Shown here one piece after another: positions 9,051 to 17,942 of a stretch of DNA of 64,000 bases; positions within the stretch are counted from its first letter, which is position 1; each line of letters opens with the position of its first letter. This DNA comes from an uncultured Eubacteriales bacterium (GTDB lineage Bacteria; Bacillota; Clostridia; Oscillospirales; Oscillospiraceae): positions 62,001 to 126,000 of the forward strand of contig UQQF01000001.1 in NCBI GenBank assembly GCA_900543085.1. The letters run 5' to 3'. The position numbers were made by a program, and so were the translations under genes. The notes beneath the pieces are model-generated. The model was not told the DNA's origin and searched no databases. It saw nothing but the letters and a program-made list of their open reading frames with translations.

Positions 9051-9305
9051 ATGCAGCGCTATTTGATCATGTGCCGCTCATTGACCTATGCCCAGCGCGC
9101 CAATTCGGCGTTGGAGCGCGCGGGGATAACCGCGTCCATCTCACGCGCCCCACAGGGCTTGACCGGAAACGGCTGCGGCTACTGCATCCGCGTGGCCGAG
9201 CGCCATTTCCAGAGCGCGCTGAACGTGCTCAACCGCGCCAACGCGGCCTACGGCAAGCTTTACCGCGCTGAGCCGGACGGCAGATACGTGGAGGTGGCGC
9301 GATGA
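9051..9305 (+). CDS. DUF3343 protein (putative Se/S carrier-like)
   Basis: An 84-aa protein matching the DUF3343 pattern: an N-terminal SLTYAQRANSALERAGI helix and a conserved NGCGYCIRV cysteine pair, proposed for related proteins to carry selenium or sulfur. SD GGAGG precedes ATG 9051. It overlaps the following cysteine-desulfurase-like gene by four bases (ATGA), so the two are coupled. A role in receiving persulfide or selenide from that enzyme is inferred from context only. Confidence 0.75.
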   Translation: MQRYLIMCRSLTYAQRANSALERAGITASISRAPQGLTGNGCGYCIRVAERHFQSALNVLNRANAAYGKLYRAEPDGRYVEVAR

Positions 9306-10429
9306 TATACCTCGACAGCGCGGCCACCACGCTCCAAAAGCCACGGGCTGTCGCCGAGGCGATGGTCGCAGCGATGAGAACCATGGCCAGCCCCGGCAGA
9401 GGCGGACACCGCCCGGCCATGCTCGCGGCCGAGAAGGCATACGAGTGCCGTGCCGCACTGGCCGAGCTTTTCAACGCGCCTTCACCAGAGAACGTAGTGT
9501 TCACCATGAACGCCACGCACGGTCTGAACATAGCTCTCTCCTCGCTCGTGTCCCCGGGCGACCGGGTGGTCGTCTCCGGCTGGGAGCACAACGCGGTGAC
9601 GCGCCCACTGACCATGCTGGGAGCTGAGCTGGACGTTGTGCGCACGCCGCTGTTCGACGTCAAGGCGGCGATAGAGGGCTTCCGGAAAGCCATACCGGGC
9701 GCAAAATGCGTGGTGTGTACCCACGTCTCGAACGTATTTGGCTTCGTACTGCCGGTGTACGCCATTGCCGCGCTCTGCCGCGAGCACTCGGTGCCTTTTG
9801 TCCTTGACGCTTCGCAAAGCGCGGGTGTGCTCGAGGTGGACATGGGGAGACTGGGCGCAGAGTTCATAGCCATGCCCGGACACAAGGGTCTGCTGGGGCC
9901 GCAGGGCACCGGCGTGCTGCTCTGCCGCCGGGAGGTCCAGCCGCTGATGGCGGGCGGAACCGGCTCGAACAGCCGCTCGCAGGCCATGCCCGACTTCCTG
10001 CCGGACAGGTTGGAGGCGGGGACGCACAACATCCCCGGCATCGCCGGGCTGCTCGCAGGCGTACAGTACATCCACCGGCGCGGCCTTACCTCGATCGAGG
10101 CGCACGAACGCCGCCTGATACGGACGCTGGCTCAGCAGCTGCGCAGCGTGCAGGGGCTGGAGGTGTTCCTCGCCGGAGACGAGGGCGCGCAGGCCGGGGT
10201 TCTCTCGGTGAGGCACGAGCGCATAGGGAGCGAGGAGCTGGGCTCGGCGCTGGGCTCGCTGGGCGTCTGTGTCCGCGCGGGACTGCACTGCGCCCCATTC
10301 GCCCACGAGAGCGCGGGGACGATAGAGACGGGCACGGTGAGGCTGAGCGTGTCGCCGTTCAACAACATCCAGGAGATACGCCGCGTGCCGTCTCTTATGC
10401 AGCGAGCAATAGCGCTCTCCGATATGTGA
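9302..10429 (+). CDS. Cysteine desulfurase-like class V aminotransferase-fold enzyme
   Basis: A 375-aa PLP enzyme. MIYLDSAATTLQKP at the N-terminus, NATHGLNIALSS (cofactor phosphate), LDASQSAGVLEVD and the PLP lysine in MPGHKGLLGPQGTG are typical of the NifS/Csd-like subgroup. A cysteine in VRAGLHCAPFAHES occupies the position of the catalytic Cys of group II desulfurases. It lies 4 bp inside the DUF3343 gene. Predicted to release sulfur or selenium from cysteine/selenocysteine; which one is not decidable here because no selD, selA or thiI is in view. Confidence 0.85.
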   Translation: MIYLDSAATTLQKPRAVAEAMVAAMRTMASPGRGGHRPAMLAAEKAYECRAALAELFNAPSPENVVFTMNATHGLNIALSSLVSPGDRVVVSGWEHNAVTRPLTMLGAELDVVRTPLFDVKAAIEGFRKAIPGAKCVVCTHVSNVFGFVLPVYAIAALCREHSVPFVLDASQSAGVLEVDMGRLGAEFIAMPGHKGLLGPQGTGVLLCRREVQPLMAGGTGSNSRSQAMPDFLPDRLEAGTHNIPGIAGLLAGVQYIHRRGLTSIEAHERRLIRTLAQQLRSVQGLEVFLAGDEGAQAGVLSVRHERIGSEELGSALGSLGVCVRAGLHCAPFAHESAGTIETGTVRLSVSPFNNIQEIRRVPSLMQRAIALSDM

Positions 10430-10433
10430 GAAG

Positions 10434-10474
10434 CGTAACGGTACCGCCCGGAGCGGTACCGTTACGCCTCGTTT
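10434..10474 (+). terminator. Rho-independent terminator after the desulfurase gene
   Basis: A 13-bp perfect stem, CGTAACGGTACCG with CGGTACCGTTACG, and a 7-base loop; the tail is CCTCGTTTT, so moderately T-rich. Confidence 0.8.
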
Positions 10475-10526
10475 TCAGCAGAGCGAGTTATACAAACCGC
10501 CGAGCCAAAGTCTACATAATTTCGCC

Positions 10527-10555
10527 TTGCTATTTTCGCTCTCGTATTGTATAAT
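10527..10555 (+). promoter_or_regulatory. Putative sigma-A promoter of the cdaA operon
   Basis: TTGCTA (10527-10532), 17 bp, TATAAT (10550-10555), 68 bp before the cdaA start. Confidence 0.7.
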
Positions 10556-10623
10556 ATCATGAATTGACATGCGCCTCGCCGGGCAGGCGGGGCAATGCGC
10601 ATTGAATCGTAGGGGACAAGCCC

Positions 10624-11511
10624 ATGGGTATATCTGAAGTAATTTCCAACGGCATAACATATCTGCTGACTATGAGCATATCCGACATCGTCGATGTGCT
10701 CCTTGTTGCTGCGCTTATTTACGGCTGCATAGGTCTCATCAGGCGTACAAACGCCATCCGTCTTGCACGGGGCATCGTATTCGTACTGCTGGTGCTGGTG
10801 GTTTCCGACCTGTTGAACCTCAAGATGATAAGCTCTCTGTTCCAGCGCATAGTGGAACTCGGACTGATTGCGATATTCATCATCTTCCAGCCCGAGATAC
10901 GCCGCCTGCTCGAGCGCATGGGCAGCGGCAAGTTCGCCTATTTCTTCGGCGCGCCGACCGACCCGGCGACGATGGAGGCGGTAATCAACCAGACCGTGTT
11001 GGCCTGCGCCAGCATGTCCGAGTCCAAGACCGGCGCCCTGATAGTCTTTGAGAGAACCAGCAGTCTTAACGACCCCATACTCACCGGCACCATCGTCAAC
11101 GCGGAGATATCCAGCGAGCTGCTGAGAAACATCTTCTTTGTCAATTCGCCTCTGCATGACGGAGCCGTCATAGTCAGGGACGGGAGGCTTGCCGCCGCAG
11201 GCTGTATGCTGCCGCTTTCCAAGAACGCCTCGCTCAGCTCCGACCTCGGAATGCGCCACCGCGCCGGCATAGGCGTGAGCGAGCACTCCGACGCCGTCGT
11301 GGCCATAGTAAGCGAGGAGACCGGCTCCATATCCATCGCCATAGACGGCATGCTCAAGCGCCATCTCACACCTGAAACGTTCGGCAAAATCCTGCGCTCC
11401 GAGCTTATCCCGGACGCCGACGGTCAGCCGAAGAAGCGCGGAGTCGCCGGCATCATAGACTCCGTCAAAGGCCTCAAGGTGAAGAAAAATGACAAAGAAG
11501 AAAATAAGTAA
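10624..11511 (+). CDS. cdaA: Diadenylate cyclase CdaA
   Basis: A 295-aa membrane protein that makes c-di-AMP from two ATP. Hydrophobic segments (about residues 20-90) precede the DAC domain (about 105-265), which carries the catalytic DGAVIV and the RHR motif in GMRHRAGIG. CdaA is the main housekeeping c-di-AMP synthase of Firmicutes, controlling osmolyte and potassium transport and wall homeostasis. It overlaps the regulator cdaR by 23 bases. In many Firmicutes glmM follows cdaR; here it is replaced by an RseC-like gene. Confidence 0.96.
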   Translation: MGISEVISNGITYLLTMSISDIVDVLLVAALIYGCIGLIRRTNAIRLARGIVFVLLVLVVSDLLNLKMISSLFQRIVELGLIAIFIIFQPEIRRLLERMGSGKFAYFFGAPTDPATMEAVINQTVLACASMSESKTGALIVFERTSSLNDPILTGTIVNAEISSELLRNIFFVNSPLHDGAVIVRDGRLAAAGCMLPLSKNASLSSDLGMRHRAGIGVSEHSDAVVAIVSEETGSISIAIDGMLKRHLTPETFGKILRSELIPDADGQPKKRGVAGIIDSVKGLKVKKNDKEENK

Positions 11512-12739
11512 GCTTTTAAACAACAAAATATTCTGGGCAGTTATATCGCTCATAGCGTCGCTGTTCATATGGGTCTACATGACCGGCACGCAGGAGGAGG
11601 TCATATCCCGCGACCTCAACGGCGTCGAGGTCGTGTTCACCGGCGAGGACACGCTGCAATCCCAGCGCGGGCTGGTTATCACGGACGTCAGCGATCTGAC
11701 GGTCGACGTGACCATCAGCGGGACAAGGCTCAACATCGGGCGCCTGACGGCCGACGACGTGAAGGCCGTAATAAACGTCGCGAATATCACAAGCACAAGC
11801 GTCTACAACGTCAGCTACACTCTCACTTTCCCTGACAGCGTCGACGCAAGCGCAGTCACGGTGACCAACCGGTCTCCCTCGACCGTGGGCTTCCAGGTCA
11901 CCAGGATGGACAGCAAGCAGGTGCCGGTAGAGGTGCAGTTCAAGGGCAGCGTGGCGGAAGGCTACTTGCTCGGAGACCTGGAATACGAGCCGACTACAGT
12001 CACTGTCAGCGGCCCGCTCACAGAACTGGAGAGCATCGATCACGTTTACGCCGAGGTAACCATAGACAATCTGACCGAGACGCGCACGGTCGACGCCAAC
12101 TTCGACATAGTAGACGCGGACGGCAACGTTCTGGACAAGGACGGCCTTGAATTCGACGTGAGCACGATCTCCGTCACAATACCTGTCAGCGTGATCAAGG
12201 AAGTCCCGATCTACGTGACGCTCATAGAGGGCGCCGGGGCTACCCGCGAAAACACGATAATCACGCCGGACGTACAGACAATCACCATCGCCGGCGACGC
12301 GTCGGAGCTTGACGGCATCAACAGGATAGAGGTCGGCCCCATAGACCTCACCGAGTTCGAGCTGACCAACGAGTACGACCTCCCGATAGCGCTGCCGAAC
12401 AACGTAGAGAACATCTCCGGCATCGAATCCGTACACGTCACGGTAGAGATCACCGGCCTGGAGGTCAGGAGCTACACGGTCACGAACATAAGCTACACGG
12501 GACTTCCGGAGGAATACCAGGCGGAGCTTGTGACGCACTCGCTCACCGTCCGCATACGCGCTACAAGCGAGGTGCTAGACAGCCTCAGCTCGTCCAACCT
12601 GCGCGCGGTGGCAGACCTGTCAAATACGACTGCCACGGGCACTATGGACACGTCTAACGTCGAGATACGTGTGGACGGCTTCACAAACGCCGGCGCAGTG
12701 GGAACATACAGGCTGACGTTCAACGTTACGAGAGCATAA
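11489..12739 (+). CDS. cdaR: CdaA regulatory protein CdaR (YbbR-domain protein)
   Basis: A 416-aa protein with one N-terminal membrane helix (about residues 12-32) and four tandem extracytoplasmic YbbR repeats (beta-rich, roughly 45-125, 130-215, 220-310, 315-412; repeated V-x-V-x-G-x-x-x-L patterns). CdaR binds and modulates CdaA at the membrane. The start lies inside cdaA, a typical coupled pair. The following gene is 17 bp away. Confidence 0.93.
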   Translation: MTKKKISKLLNNKIFWAVISLIASLFIWVYMTGTQEEVISRDLNGVEVVFTGEDTLQSQRGLVITDVSDLTVDVTISGTRLNIGRLTADDVKAVINVANITSTSVYNVSYTLTFPDSVDASAVTVTNRSPSTVGFQVTRMDSKQVPVEVQFKGSVAEGYLLGDLEYEPTTVTVSGPLTELESIDHVYAEVTIDNLTETRTVDANFDIVDADGNVLDKDGLEFDVSTISVTIPVSVIKEVPIYVTLIEGAGATRENTIITPDVQTITIAGDASELDGINRIEVGPIDLTEFELTNEYDLPIALPNNVENISGIESVHVTVEITGLEVRSYTVTNISYTGLPEEYQAELVTHSLTVRIRATSEVLDSLSSSNLRAVADLSNTTATGTMDTSNVEIRVDGFTNAGAVGTYRLTFNVTRA

Positions 12740-12756
12740 AAAACAGGAGGCATGTT

Positions 12757-13176
12757 ATGACTCAGTTTGCAATCATAAAAAAGCTGACCGCTCCGGACAA
12801 GGCAGAGGTAGAAGTGCTCCGTGGCACCGCCTGCGGCGATGACTGCGGCAGCTGCGAAGTCTGCCATTATGCCAGCAAGATACGCGTGGAGGCCAAAAAC
12901 GAGATAGGCGCCCAGCTCGGCGACCGTGTGGAGATCGAGGCGCGCACCTCGCGCGTGCTCGGCGCGGCCGTGCTGGTGTACGTGGTGCCGTTCATACTGT
13001 TCTTCATCGGCTACGCCATTGCCGCCGCCATGAGCCTGAGCGAAGGCCTGTGCATGGTCATGAGCTTCGCGGCCTTCGCCGTCGGCCTGCTGATAGTGGT
13101 CATAGTCGGGCGCAGGCACAAAAAGAATCCCATCACCTACGACATAATCAGCGTAGTCGGACACGAGGCAGCGTGA
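12757..13176 (+). CDS. RseC/MucC-family (SoxR-reducing system type) membrane protein
   Basis: A 139-aa protein. A cysteine cluster near the N-terminus (CGDDCGSCEVC, residues about 27-37) probably binds a metal or Fe-S centre. It is followed by a short beta domain and two transmembrane helices (about 68-90 and 95-118). This is the RseC pattern, where the cytoplasmic cysteines and the two-helix hairpin are conserved. RseC proteins act with SoxR reduction or Rnf-type electron transfer; no rnf gene is in the window. SD AGGAGG precedes ATG 12757. Confidence 0.82.
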   Translation: MTQFAIIKKLTAPDKAEVEVLRGTACGDDCGSCEVCHYASKIRVEAKNEIGAQLGDRVEIEARTSRVLGAAVLVYVVPFILFFIGYAIAAAMSLSEGLCMVMSFAAFAVGLLIVVIVGRRHKKNPITYDIISVVGHEAA

Positions 13177-13177
13177 T

Positions 13178-14056
13178 ATGATAAAAAGCATGACCGGATA
13201 CGGCTCTGCCAAGGGCAGCGCTGCGGGGCTGGTTCTGAGCGTCGAGCTGAAAAGCGTTAATAACCGCTATCTCGACGTCTCGGTCAAGCTCCCGCGCACG
13301 CTGATGTTTGCGGAGGAGCCTGTGAGAAGCGCGGTGGCCAAGCACATCACGCGCGGCAAGGTCGACGTCTTCATAACCGCCGACGCCAGCCAGAGCGACA
13401 GCACCGAGGTTCGCGTGAACGAGCCGCTGCTGCGCGGATACATCTCCGCGCTGAGCGAGGTCAGGGACAAATACGGACTTACGGACGACATGAGCCTCAT
13501 GTCCCTGTGCCGTATGCCCGACGTGCTCAGCACCGAGCGGCGCGAGCTGGACAGCGACGAGCTTACCGCCGGACTGCTGGCCATACTTGAAGAAGCGCTG
13601 GCCGGCTACGACGCCATGCGCGAGCGCGAGGGCGAAAAGCTCAGGAACGACGTGCTCGGCCGTATCGAGGAAATAGGACGCCTCACCGGTATCGTGGAGG
13701 AGCGCGCGCCGCAGACCGTTGCGGAATACCGCGCCAGGCTGGAGCAGAAGCTGCGAGAGACGCTGGACGGAATGTCGGTTGACGACTCACGTATACTCAC
13801 GGAGTGCGCCATCTTCGCCGACCGCGTGGCGGTGGACGAGGAGACGGTAAGGCTGCGCAGCCACCTCTCCCAGCTCAAGACCATGGCCAGCGGCGAGTCT
13901 CCGATAGGCCGCAAGATGGACTTCCTGATCCAGGAGCTCAACCGCGAATCGAACACCATCGGCTCCAAGTGCCAGAGCGCGGACATAGCCCGTGTGGTCG
14001 TGGATCTGAAGGCCGAGATAGAGAAGATCCGCGAGCAGATTCAGAATGTGGAGTGA
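13178..14056 (+). CDS. YicC-family endoribonuclease
   Basis: A 292-aa protein with the YicC N-terminal signature MIKSMTGYGSAKG and the C-terminal DUF1732 signature IGRKMDFLIQELNRESNTIGSK. YicC of E. coli is an endoribonuclease that acts on small RNAs; in Firmicutes (YloC) it sits at the head of the remA-gmk-rpoZ-priA-def-fmt run, exactly as here. The start is one base past the previous stop. Length is standard. Confidence 0.93.
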   Translation: MIKSMTGYGSAKGSAAGLVLSVELKSVNNRYLDVSVKLPRTLMFAEEPVRSAVAKHITRGKVDVFITADASQSDSTEVRVNEPLLRGYISALSEVRDKYGLTDDMSLMSLCRMPDVLSTERRELDSDELTAGLLAILEEALAGYDAMREREGEKLRNDVLGRIEEIGRLTGIVEERAPQTVAEYRARLEQKLRETLDGMSVDDSRILTECAIFADRVAVDEETVRLRSHLSQLKTMASGESPIGRKMDFLIQELNRESNTIGSKCQSADIARVVVDLKAEIEKIREQIQNVE

Positions 14057-14059
14057 CGC

Positions 14060-14326
14060 ATGGCGCTGATCAACATAGGCTTTGGAAGCTTTATTTCGGC
14101 CGATCGGCTTGTCAGCGTTCTGAGTCCTGATTCGGCGCCTATAAAGCGCATGGTTCAGGACGCGCGCGAGCGCGGAAGCCTGATAGACGCCAGCTATGGA
14201 CGCAAAACGCGCTCCATCCTCGTGACGGACGGGGGATATATCATACTCTCGGCGCTGACCAGCGAGACTGTGGCCGAACGTCTGGGGTATAATGTGGAGG
14301 GAGACTATGCCGATGAAGTCACATGA
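14060..14326 (+). CDS. remA: RemA-like extracellular matrix regulator (DUF370)
   Basis: An 88-aa DNA-binding protein of the RemA/DUF370 family; [18 protein letters not shown] and the [25 protein letters not shown] block are diagnostic. In Bacillus RemA forms octameric rings that activate biofilm matrix and osmoprotection operons. Start ATG 14060 is three bases past yicC, and the end overlaps gmk by 14 bases. Confidence 0.94.
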   Translation: MALINIGFGSFISADRLVSVLSPDSAPIKRMVQDARERGSLIDASYGRKTRSILVTDGGYIILSALTSETVAERLGYNVEGDYADEVT

Positions 14327-14927
14327 AAAGGGCAAGCTGCTCGTGATCTCCGGCCCCTCGGGGGCGGGCAAGAGCACGGTCATCGGCCGGCTGATGGAGC
14401 AGCGTGAAGACCTGTGCTTCTCAGTGTCGGTCACCACGCGCGCCCCCAGGCCGGGCGAGGAGGACGGCAGAGACTACTTCTTCGTCAGTCCGCAGCGCTT
14501 CCAGGAGCTTGTGGAGGACGGCTATCTGCTGGAGCACGCGGAGTATGTGGGCAACTACTACGGCACGCCGCGCGGCTATGTGGAGCAGCGCCAGCTCGAG
14601 GGCAAGAGCGTCATACTCGACATAGAGGTGCAAGGCGCAAGCCAGATTGTCCGAAACTGCCCGGACGCGGTCACCGTGTTCATCCTCCCGCCGAGCGGCG
14701 AGGAGCTTGAGCGCCGGCTGCGCCACCGCAACACCGATTCGGACGAAAAAATTCGTGAACGTCTTCTCCAGGCCAAGCGCGAGTGCGCCGAGGCAGGGAA
14801 GTACGGCTATATAGTCATAAACGACGACCCCGACGCCGCCGCGAGGGAAGTCAACGCGATACTCACCGCGGAAAAATGCAAGGCGGCAGACAGACTAAAT
14901 CTTGTAACAGAGGTGCTTATATCATGA
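14313..14927 (+). CDS. gmk: Guanylate kinase
   Basis: A 204-aa protein converting GMP to GDP. Walker [11 protein letters not shown] and the GMP-binding [17 protein letters not shown] segment are present, along with the [18 protein letters not shown] lid. ATG 14313 is chosen because GGAGGGAG (14296-14303) gives 9-base spacing; ATGs at 14292 and 14307 are too far or too close. It overlaps remA by 14 bases and rpoZ by four. Confidence 0.96.
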   Translation: MKSHEKGKLLVISGPSGAGKSTVIGRLMEQREDLCFSVSVTTRAPRPGEEDGRDYFFVSPQRFQELVEDGYLLEHAEYVGNYYGTPRGYVEQRQLEGKSVILDIEVQGASQIVRNCPDAVTVFILPPSGEELERRLRHRNTDSDEKIRERLLQAKRECAEAGKYGYIVINDDPDAAAREVNAILTAEKCKAADRLNLVTEVLIS

Positions 14928-15121
14928 TGCTCTATCCCCCCATGTCCGACCTCGTCGACAAAGTCGGCAGCCGCTATCTGCTTGTGAATCTCGTCTCCCG
15001 CCGCGCCAGGGAGATTTCGCAGAAGGCCGAGGAAGAGGGCGAACCCCTTGACCGCAAGGCCATCTCCATCGCCGTTGACGAGGTTTACACCGGCAAGCTG
15101 AAAGTCAAGGAGGAGCAGTGA
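14924..15121 (+). CDS. rpoZ: RNA polymerase omega subunit
   Basis: A 65-aa protein, [20 protein letters not shown] then VSRRAREISQKAEE. Omega helps assemble RNA polymerase by chaperoning beta-prime. ATG 14924 overlaps the gmk stop (ATGA) and AGAGGTG supplies the ribosome binding site; a second ATG at 14927 would shorten it by one residue. The gmk-rpoZ-priA order is conserved across Firmicutes. Confidence 0.95.
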   Translation: MMLYPPMSDLVDKVGSRYLLVNLVSRRAREISQKAEEEGEPLDRKAISIAVDEVYTGKLKVKEEQ

Positions 15122-15163
15122 CGGCTCAGCCGCCACTGCCCTTTTGCGCGTATTGACTTGCTT

Positions 15164-17410
15164 ATGTCCGGGATGAATGTGGCCAGAATAGCCGTCTCCG
15201 GCGTGCCGTACAGGCTGGACAAGCCCTATGATTACAGCATACCGGAGAGCCTTGCGGGCAAAGTCGTCCCAGGAGCGCGCGTCGAAGTGCCGTTCACAAA
15301 CGCCAACCGCCGGACGGAGGGCATAGTGCTTGCTCTGTCCGAGGGCAGCGCGTTTGAACGGCTCAAGCCCGTGGCAGCGGTGTTGGACGAGGAACCAGTG
15401 CTGGACGCCAAGCTGCTCAGCCTGGCCATGTGGATGCACGAGCGGTTCTTCTGCACAGTCTATGAGTCCGTCAAGGCCATGCTGCCCGCCGGACTGTGGT
15501 TCAAGGGCGGCAAACGCCGCGTAAGCGAGAAATACGTCACCATGGCGGAGCTGGACGTCCCCGCCGAGGAGGCCGCCGAGGCGGCAACGCGCAAGCGCCG
15601 CCGCGCGCCGCTGCAGTCGGAGATACTCGCCACGCTCTGCTCAATAGGGCGAGCCTCCGTTCCGGAGCTGCTTGAATTCACCGGCGCGTCCCGGCAGAGC
15701 CTGAACGCGCTTGTGAACGCGGGGTTCATCCGCCTCGCCGACGAGGAGGTCTTTCGCCGCCCGGAGGTGGACGTGGAGCCCGCCGCCCTGCCCGAGCTGA
15801 ACGAGAGCCAGCGCGCCGCCTATGAGGGCATATCCGCCCTGGCCGACGGCAAAAAGGCCGGAGCTGCGCTGCTGTTCGGCGTGACCGGCTCCGGAAAGAC
15901 GACCATATACATCCGGCTCATAGCGGAGCAGCGCGCCAAGGGCCGCAGCTGCATACTGCTGGTACCGGAGATCGCGCTCACGCCGCAGATGCTGCGCACC
16001 TTCACGGCGCACTTTGGTGACGACATAGCCGTGCTGCACTCCAGCCTGTCGGCAGGGGAGCGCTATGACGAGTGGCGCAGGATAAAAAACGGCGACGCCG
16101 GCGTCGTGATAGGCACGCGCAGCGCGGTGTTCGCGCCCGTAGCCGACCTCGGCCTCATAATCATAGACGAGGAGCAGGAGGACACTTACAAGAGCGAGAA
16201 CGCGCCGCGCTACCACGCCCGCGACGTCGCGAAATACCGCTGCGCCAAGGACAACGCCCTGCTGCTGCTCGGCTCGGCCACGCCCGACGTGGAGAGCCGG
16301 TATTACGCCGAGACAGGCCGCTACGGCTACTTCACGCTCCCGGGTAGGTACAACGAGCGCGCGCTGCCCTCGGTCGAGATAGTGGACTTGAAGCGCGAGC
16401 TTCGCCGCGGCAACGGCGGCTCCATAAGCGAGCGGCTGCGCGAGGAGCTTGCGGGCAATATCGAGCGCGGCGAGCAGAGCATACTGTTCATAAACCGCCG
16501 CGGCGCGAACAAGCTGGTCACCTGCGTGGAGTGCGGCTACACCTACCGCTGCCCGAACTGCTCGGTGAGTCTCACCTTCCACAGCTATGGCCGCAAGCTG
16601 ATGTGCCACCAGTGCGGCTACAGCCGCCCGCTGGACGAGCGCTGCCCGGAGTGCGGCGGCACGTTCAAGTTCGTCGGCGCGGGCACGCAGAAGGTCGAGG
16701 AGGAGCTGACGGAGCTGTTCCCCGGCGTGGACATCCTGCGCATGGACACCGACACCGTCTCAGGCGCCGGAGGCCACGACAAGCTGCTGGAGCGATTCAG
16801 GGTCGAAAAAATACCCATCATGGTCGGCACCCAGATGGTGACAAAGGGTTTGAACTTTGAAAACGTCACTCTGGTGGGCGTCATCTGCGCCGACCAGGGG
16901 CTGTACGCCGGAGATTACCGCGCCAGCGAGCGGACGTTTTCGCTTATAACGCAGGTCATCGGCCGCTCCGGACGGTTTGAAAAGCCGGGGCGGGCGATAA
17001 TCCAGACATATACGCCGCTCAACGAGACTATCGTACAGGCGGCGAACCAGGACTACGAGAGCTTTTTCAAAAGCGAGATAGAGCTCAGGCGGCTCCAGCT
17101 GCTGCCGCCGTTTACCGAGCTGCTGAGCATTACCGTCTCCGGCATGAACGAGACGCTCGTCCTCGACTGCGCGTCCCACATACGCTCCGAGCTTGCGTTT
17201 TCGACGCGGAGAGAGTCCGGGACAAGGGTGCTCGGCCCCGCGCCGCTCTCCATTTTGAAGGTCAACAACAACTACAGATACCGCGTCACCCTCTGCGCCG
17301 CTCCCGGCAGCGGTATGCGCAGGCTTGTGGCGGACACGGTCACACGTTTTTCCGCCGACAAGCGCTGGAGAGGCGCGGCGGTATATGCGGATACAAATCC
17401 GTCAGATTAG
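15164..17410 (+). CDS. priA: Primosomal replication restart helicase PriA
   Basis: About 748 aa. DNA-binding N-terminal region (VARIAVSGVPYRLDKPYDYSI), Walker A GVTGSGKTTIY, a DEEQ box (most PriA have DEEH; the Q form is seen in clostridia), and the eight-cysteine zinc region CVECGYTYRCPNC through CHQCGYSRPL and CPECGG. Helicase motifs RSGRFEKPGRAIIQT follow. PriA reloads the replisome at stalled forks. The start is uncertain: ATG 15164 or ATG 15173; neither has a strong ribosome binding site, and a TTG at 15158 is also in frame. Confidence 0.95.
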   Translation: MSGMNVARIAVSGVPYRLDKPYDYSIPESLAGKVVPGARVEVPFTNANRRTEGIVLALSEGSAFERLKPVAAVLDEEPVLDAKLLSLAMWMHERFFCTVYESVKAMLPAGLWFKGGKRRVSEKYVTMAELDVPAEEAAEAATRKRRRAPLQSEILATLCSIGRASVPELLEFTGASRQSLNALVNAGFIRLADEEVFRRPEVDVEPAALPELNESQRAAYEGISALADGKKAGAALLFGVTGSGKTTIYIRLIAEQRAKGRSCILLVPEIALTPQMLRTFTAHFGDDIAVLHSSLSAGERYDEWRRIKNGDAGVVIGTRSAVFAPVADLGLIIIDEEQEDTYKSENAPRYHARDVAKYRCAKDNALLLLGSATPDVESRYYAETGRYGYFTLPGRYNERALPSVEIVDLKRELRRGNGGSISERLREELAGNIERGEQSILFINRRGANKLVTCVECGYTYRCPNCSVSLTFHSYGRKLMCHQCGYSRPLDERCPECGGTFKFVGAGTQKVEEELTELFPGVDILRMDTDTVSGAGGHDKLLERFRVEKIPIMVGTQMVTKGLNFENVTLVGVICADQGLYAGDYRASERTFSLITQVIGRSGRFEKPGRAIIQTYTPLNETIVQAANQDYESFFKSEIELRRLQLLPPFTELLSITVSGMNETLVLDCASHIRSELAFSTRRESGTRVLGPAPLSILKVNNNYRYRVTLCAAPGSGMRRLVADTVTRFSADKRWRGAAVYADTNPSD

Positions 17411-17421
17411 GAGGCAGAACA

Positions 17422-17940
17422 ATGGCATTGAGAACAATAGTGCTCGAAGGCGACAGCGTGCTGCACAAGCGCTGCCGTCCGGTCACTAACTTTGACGAAA
17501 GGCTCCATCAGCTTATCGACGATATGCGCGAGACACTCATCGATTCTGACGGCGTGGGTCTGGCCGCGCCGCAGGTCGGTGTGCTGCGCCGCGTTGTGCT
17601 CGTGCTGGAGACCAACGTCCCTGAGGGCACGGAGCCGTATATCATCGAGCTTGTGAACCCCGAGATCATCTCCCGCGAGGGCGAGCAGGACGGCCCGGAG
17701 GGCTGCCTTTCAGTGCCCGGCCGCTTCGGCCTTGTGGAGCGCCCGATGGACGTCACGGTCCGCGCGCAGGACAGGAACGGCAACACCTTCGAGGTCTCCG
17801 GCCACGAGCTGACCGCGCGAGCCTTCTGCCACGAGCTGGATCACCTTGAGGGCGTGGTCTTCACCAGCCTCGCACGGCGTATGCTCACCGACGAGGAGCT
17901 GGAGACCGGAAGCTGGAGGGACGAGGTGGAGAACGCTTGA
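17422..17940 (+). CDS. def: Peptide deformylase
   Basis: A 172-aa metalloenzyme removing the formyl group from nascent N-terminal methionine. All three motifs are present: GVGLAAPQVG, EGCLSVPG (metal Cys) and HELDHLEGVVF (two metal His and catalytic Glu). SD AGGAGG lies 5-8 bases before ATG 17422. Directly followed by fmt, the enzyme that adds the formyl group to initiator tRNA. Confidence 0.97.
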   Translation: MALRTIVLEGDSVLHKRCRPVTNFDERLHQLIDDMRETLIDSDGVGLAAPQVGVLRRVVLVLETNVPEGTEPYIIELVNPEIISREGEQDGPEGCLSVPGRFGLVERPMDVTVRAQDRNGNTFEVSGHELTARAFCHELDHLEGVVFTSLARRMLTDEELETGSWRDEVENA

Positions 17941-17942
17941 GT

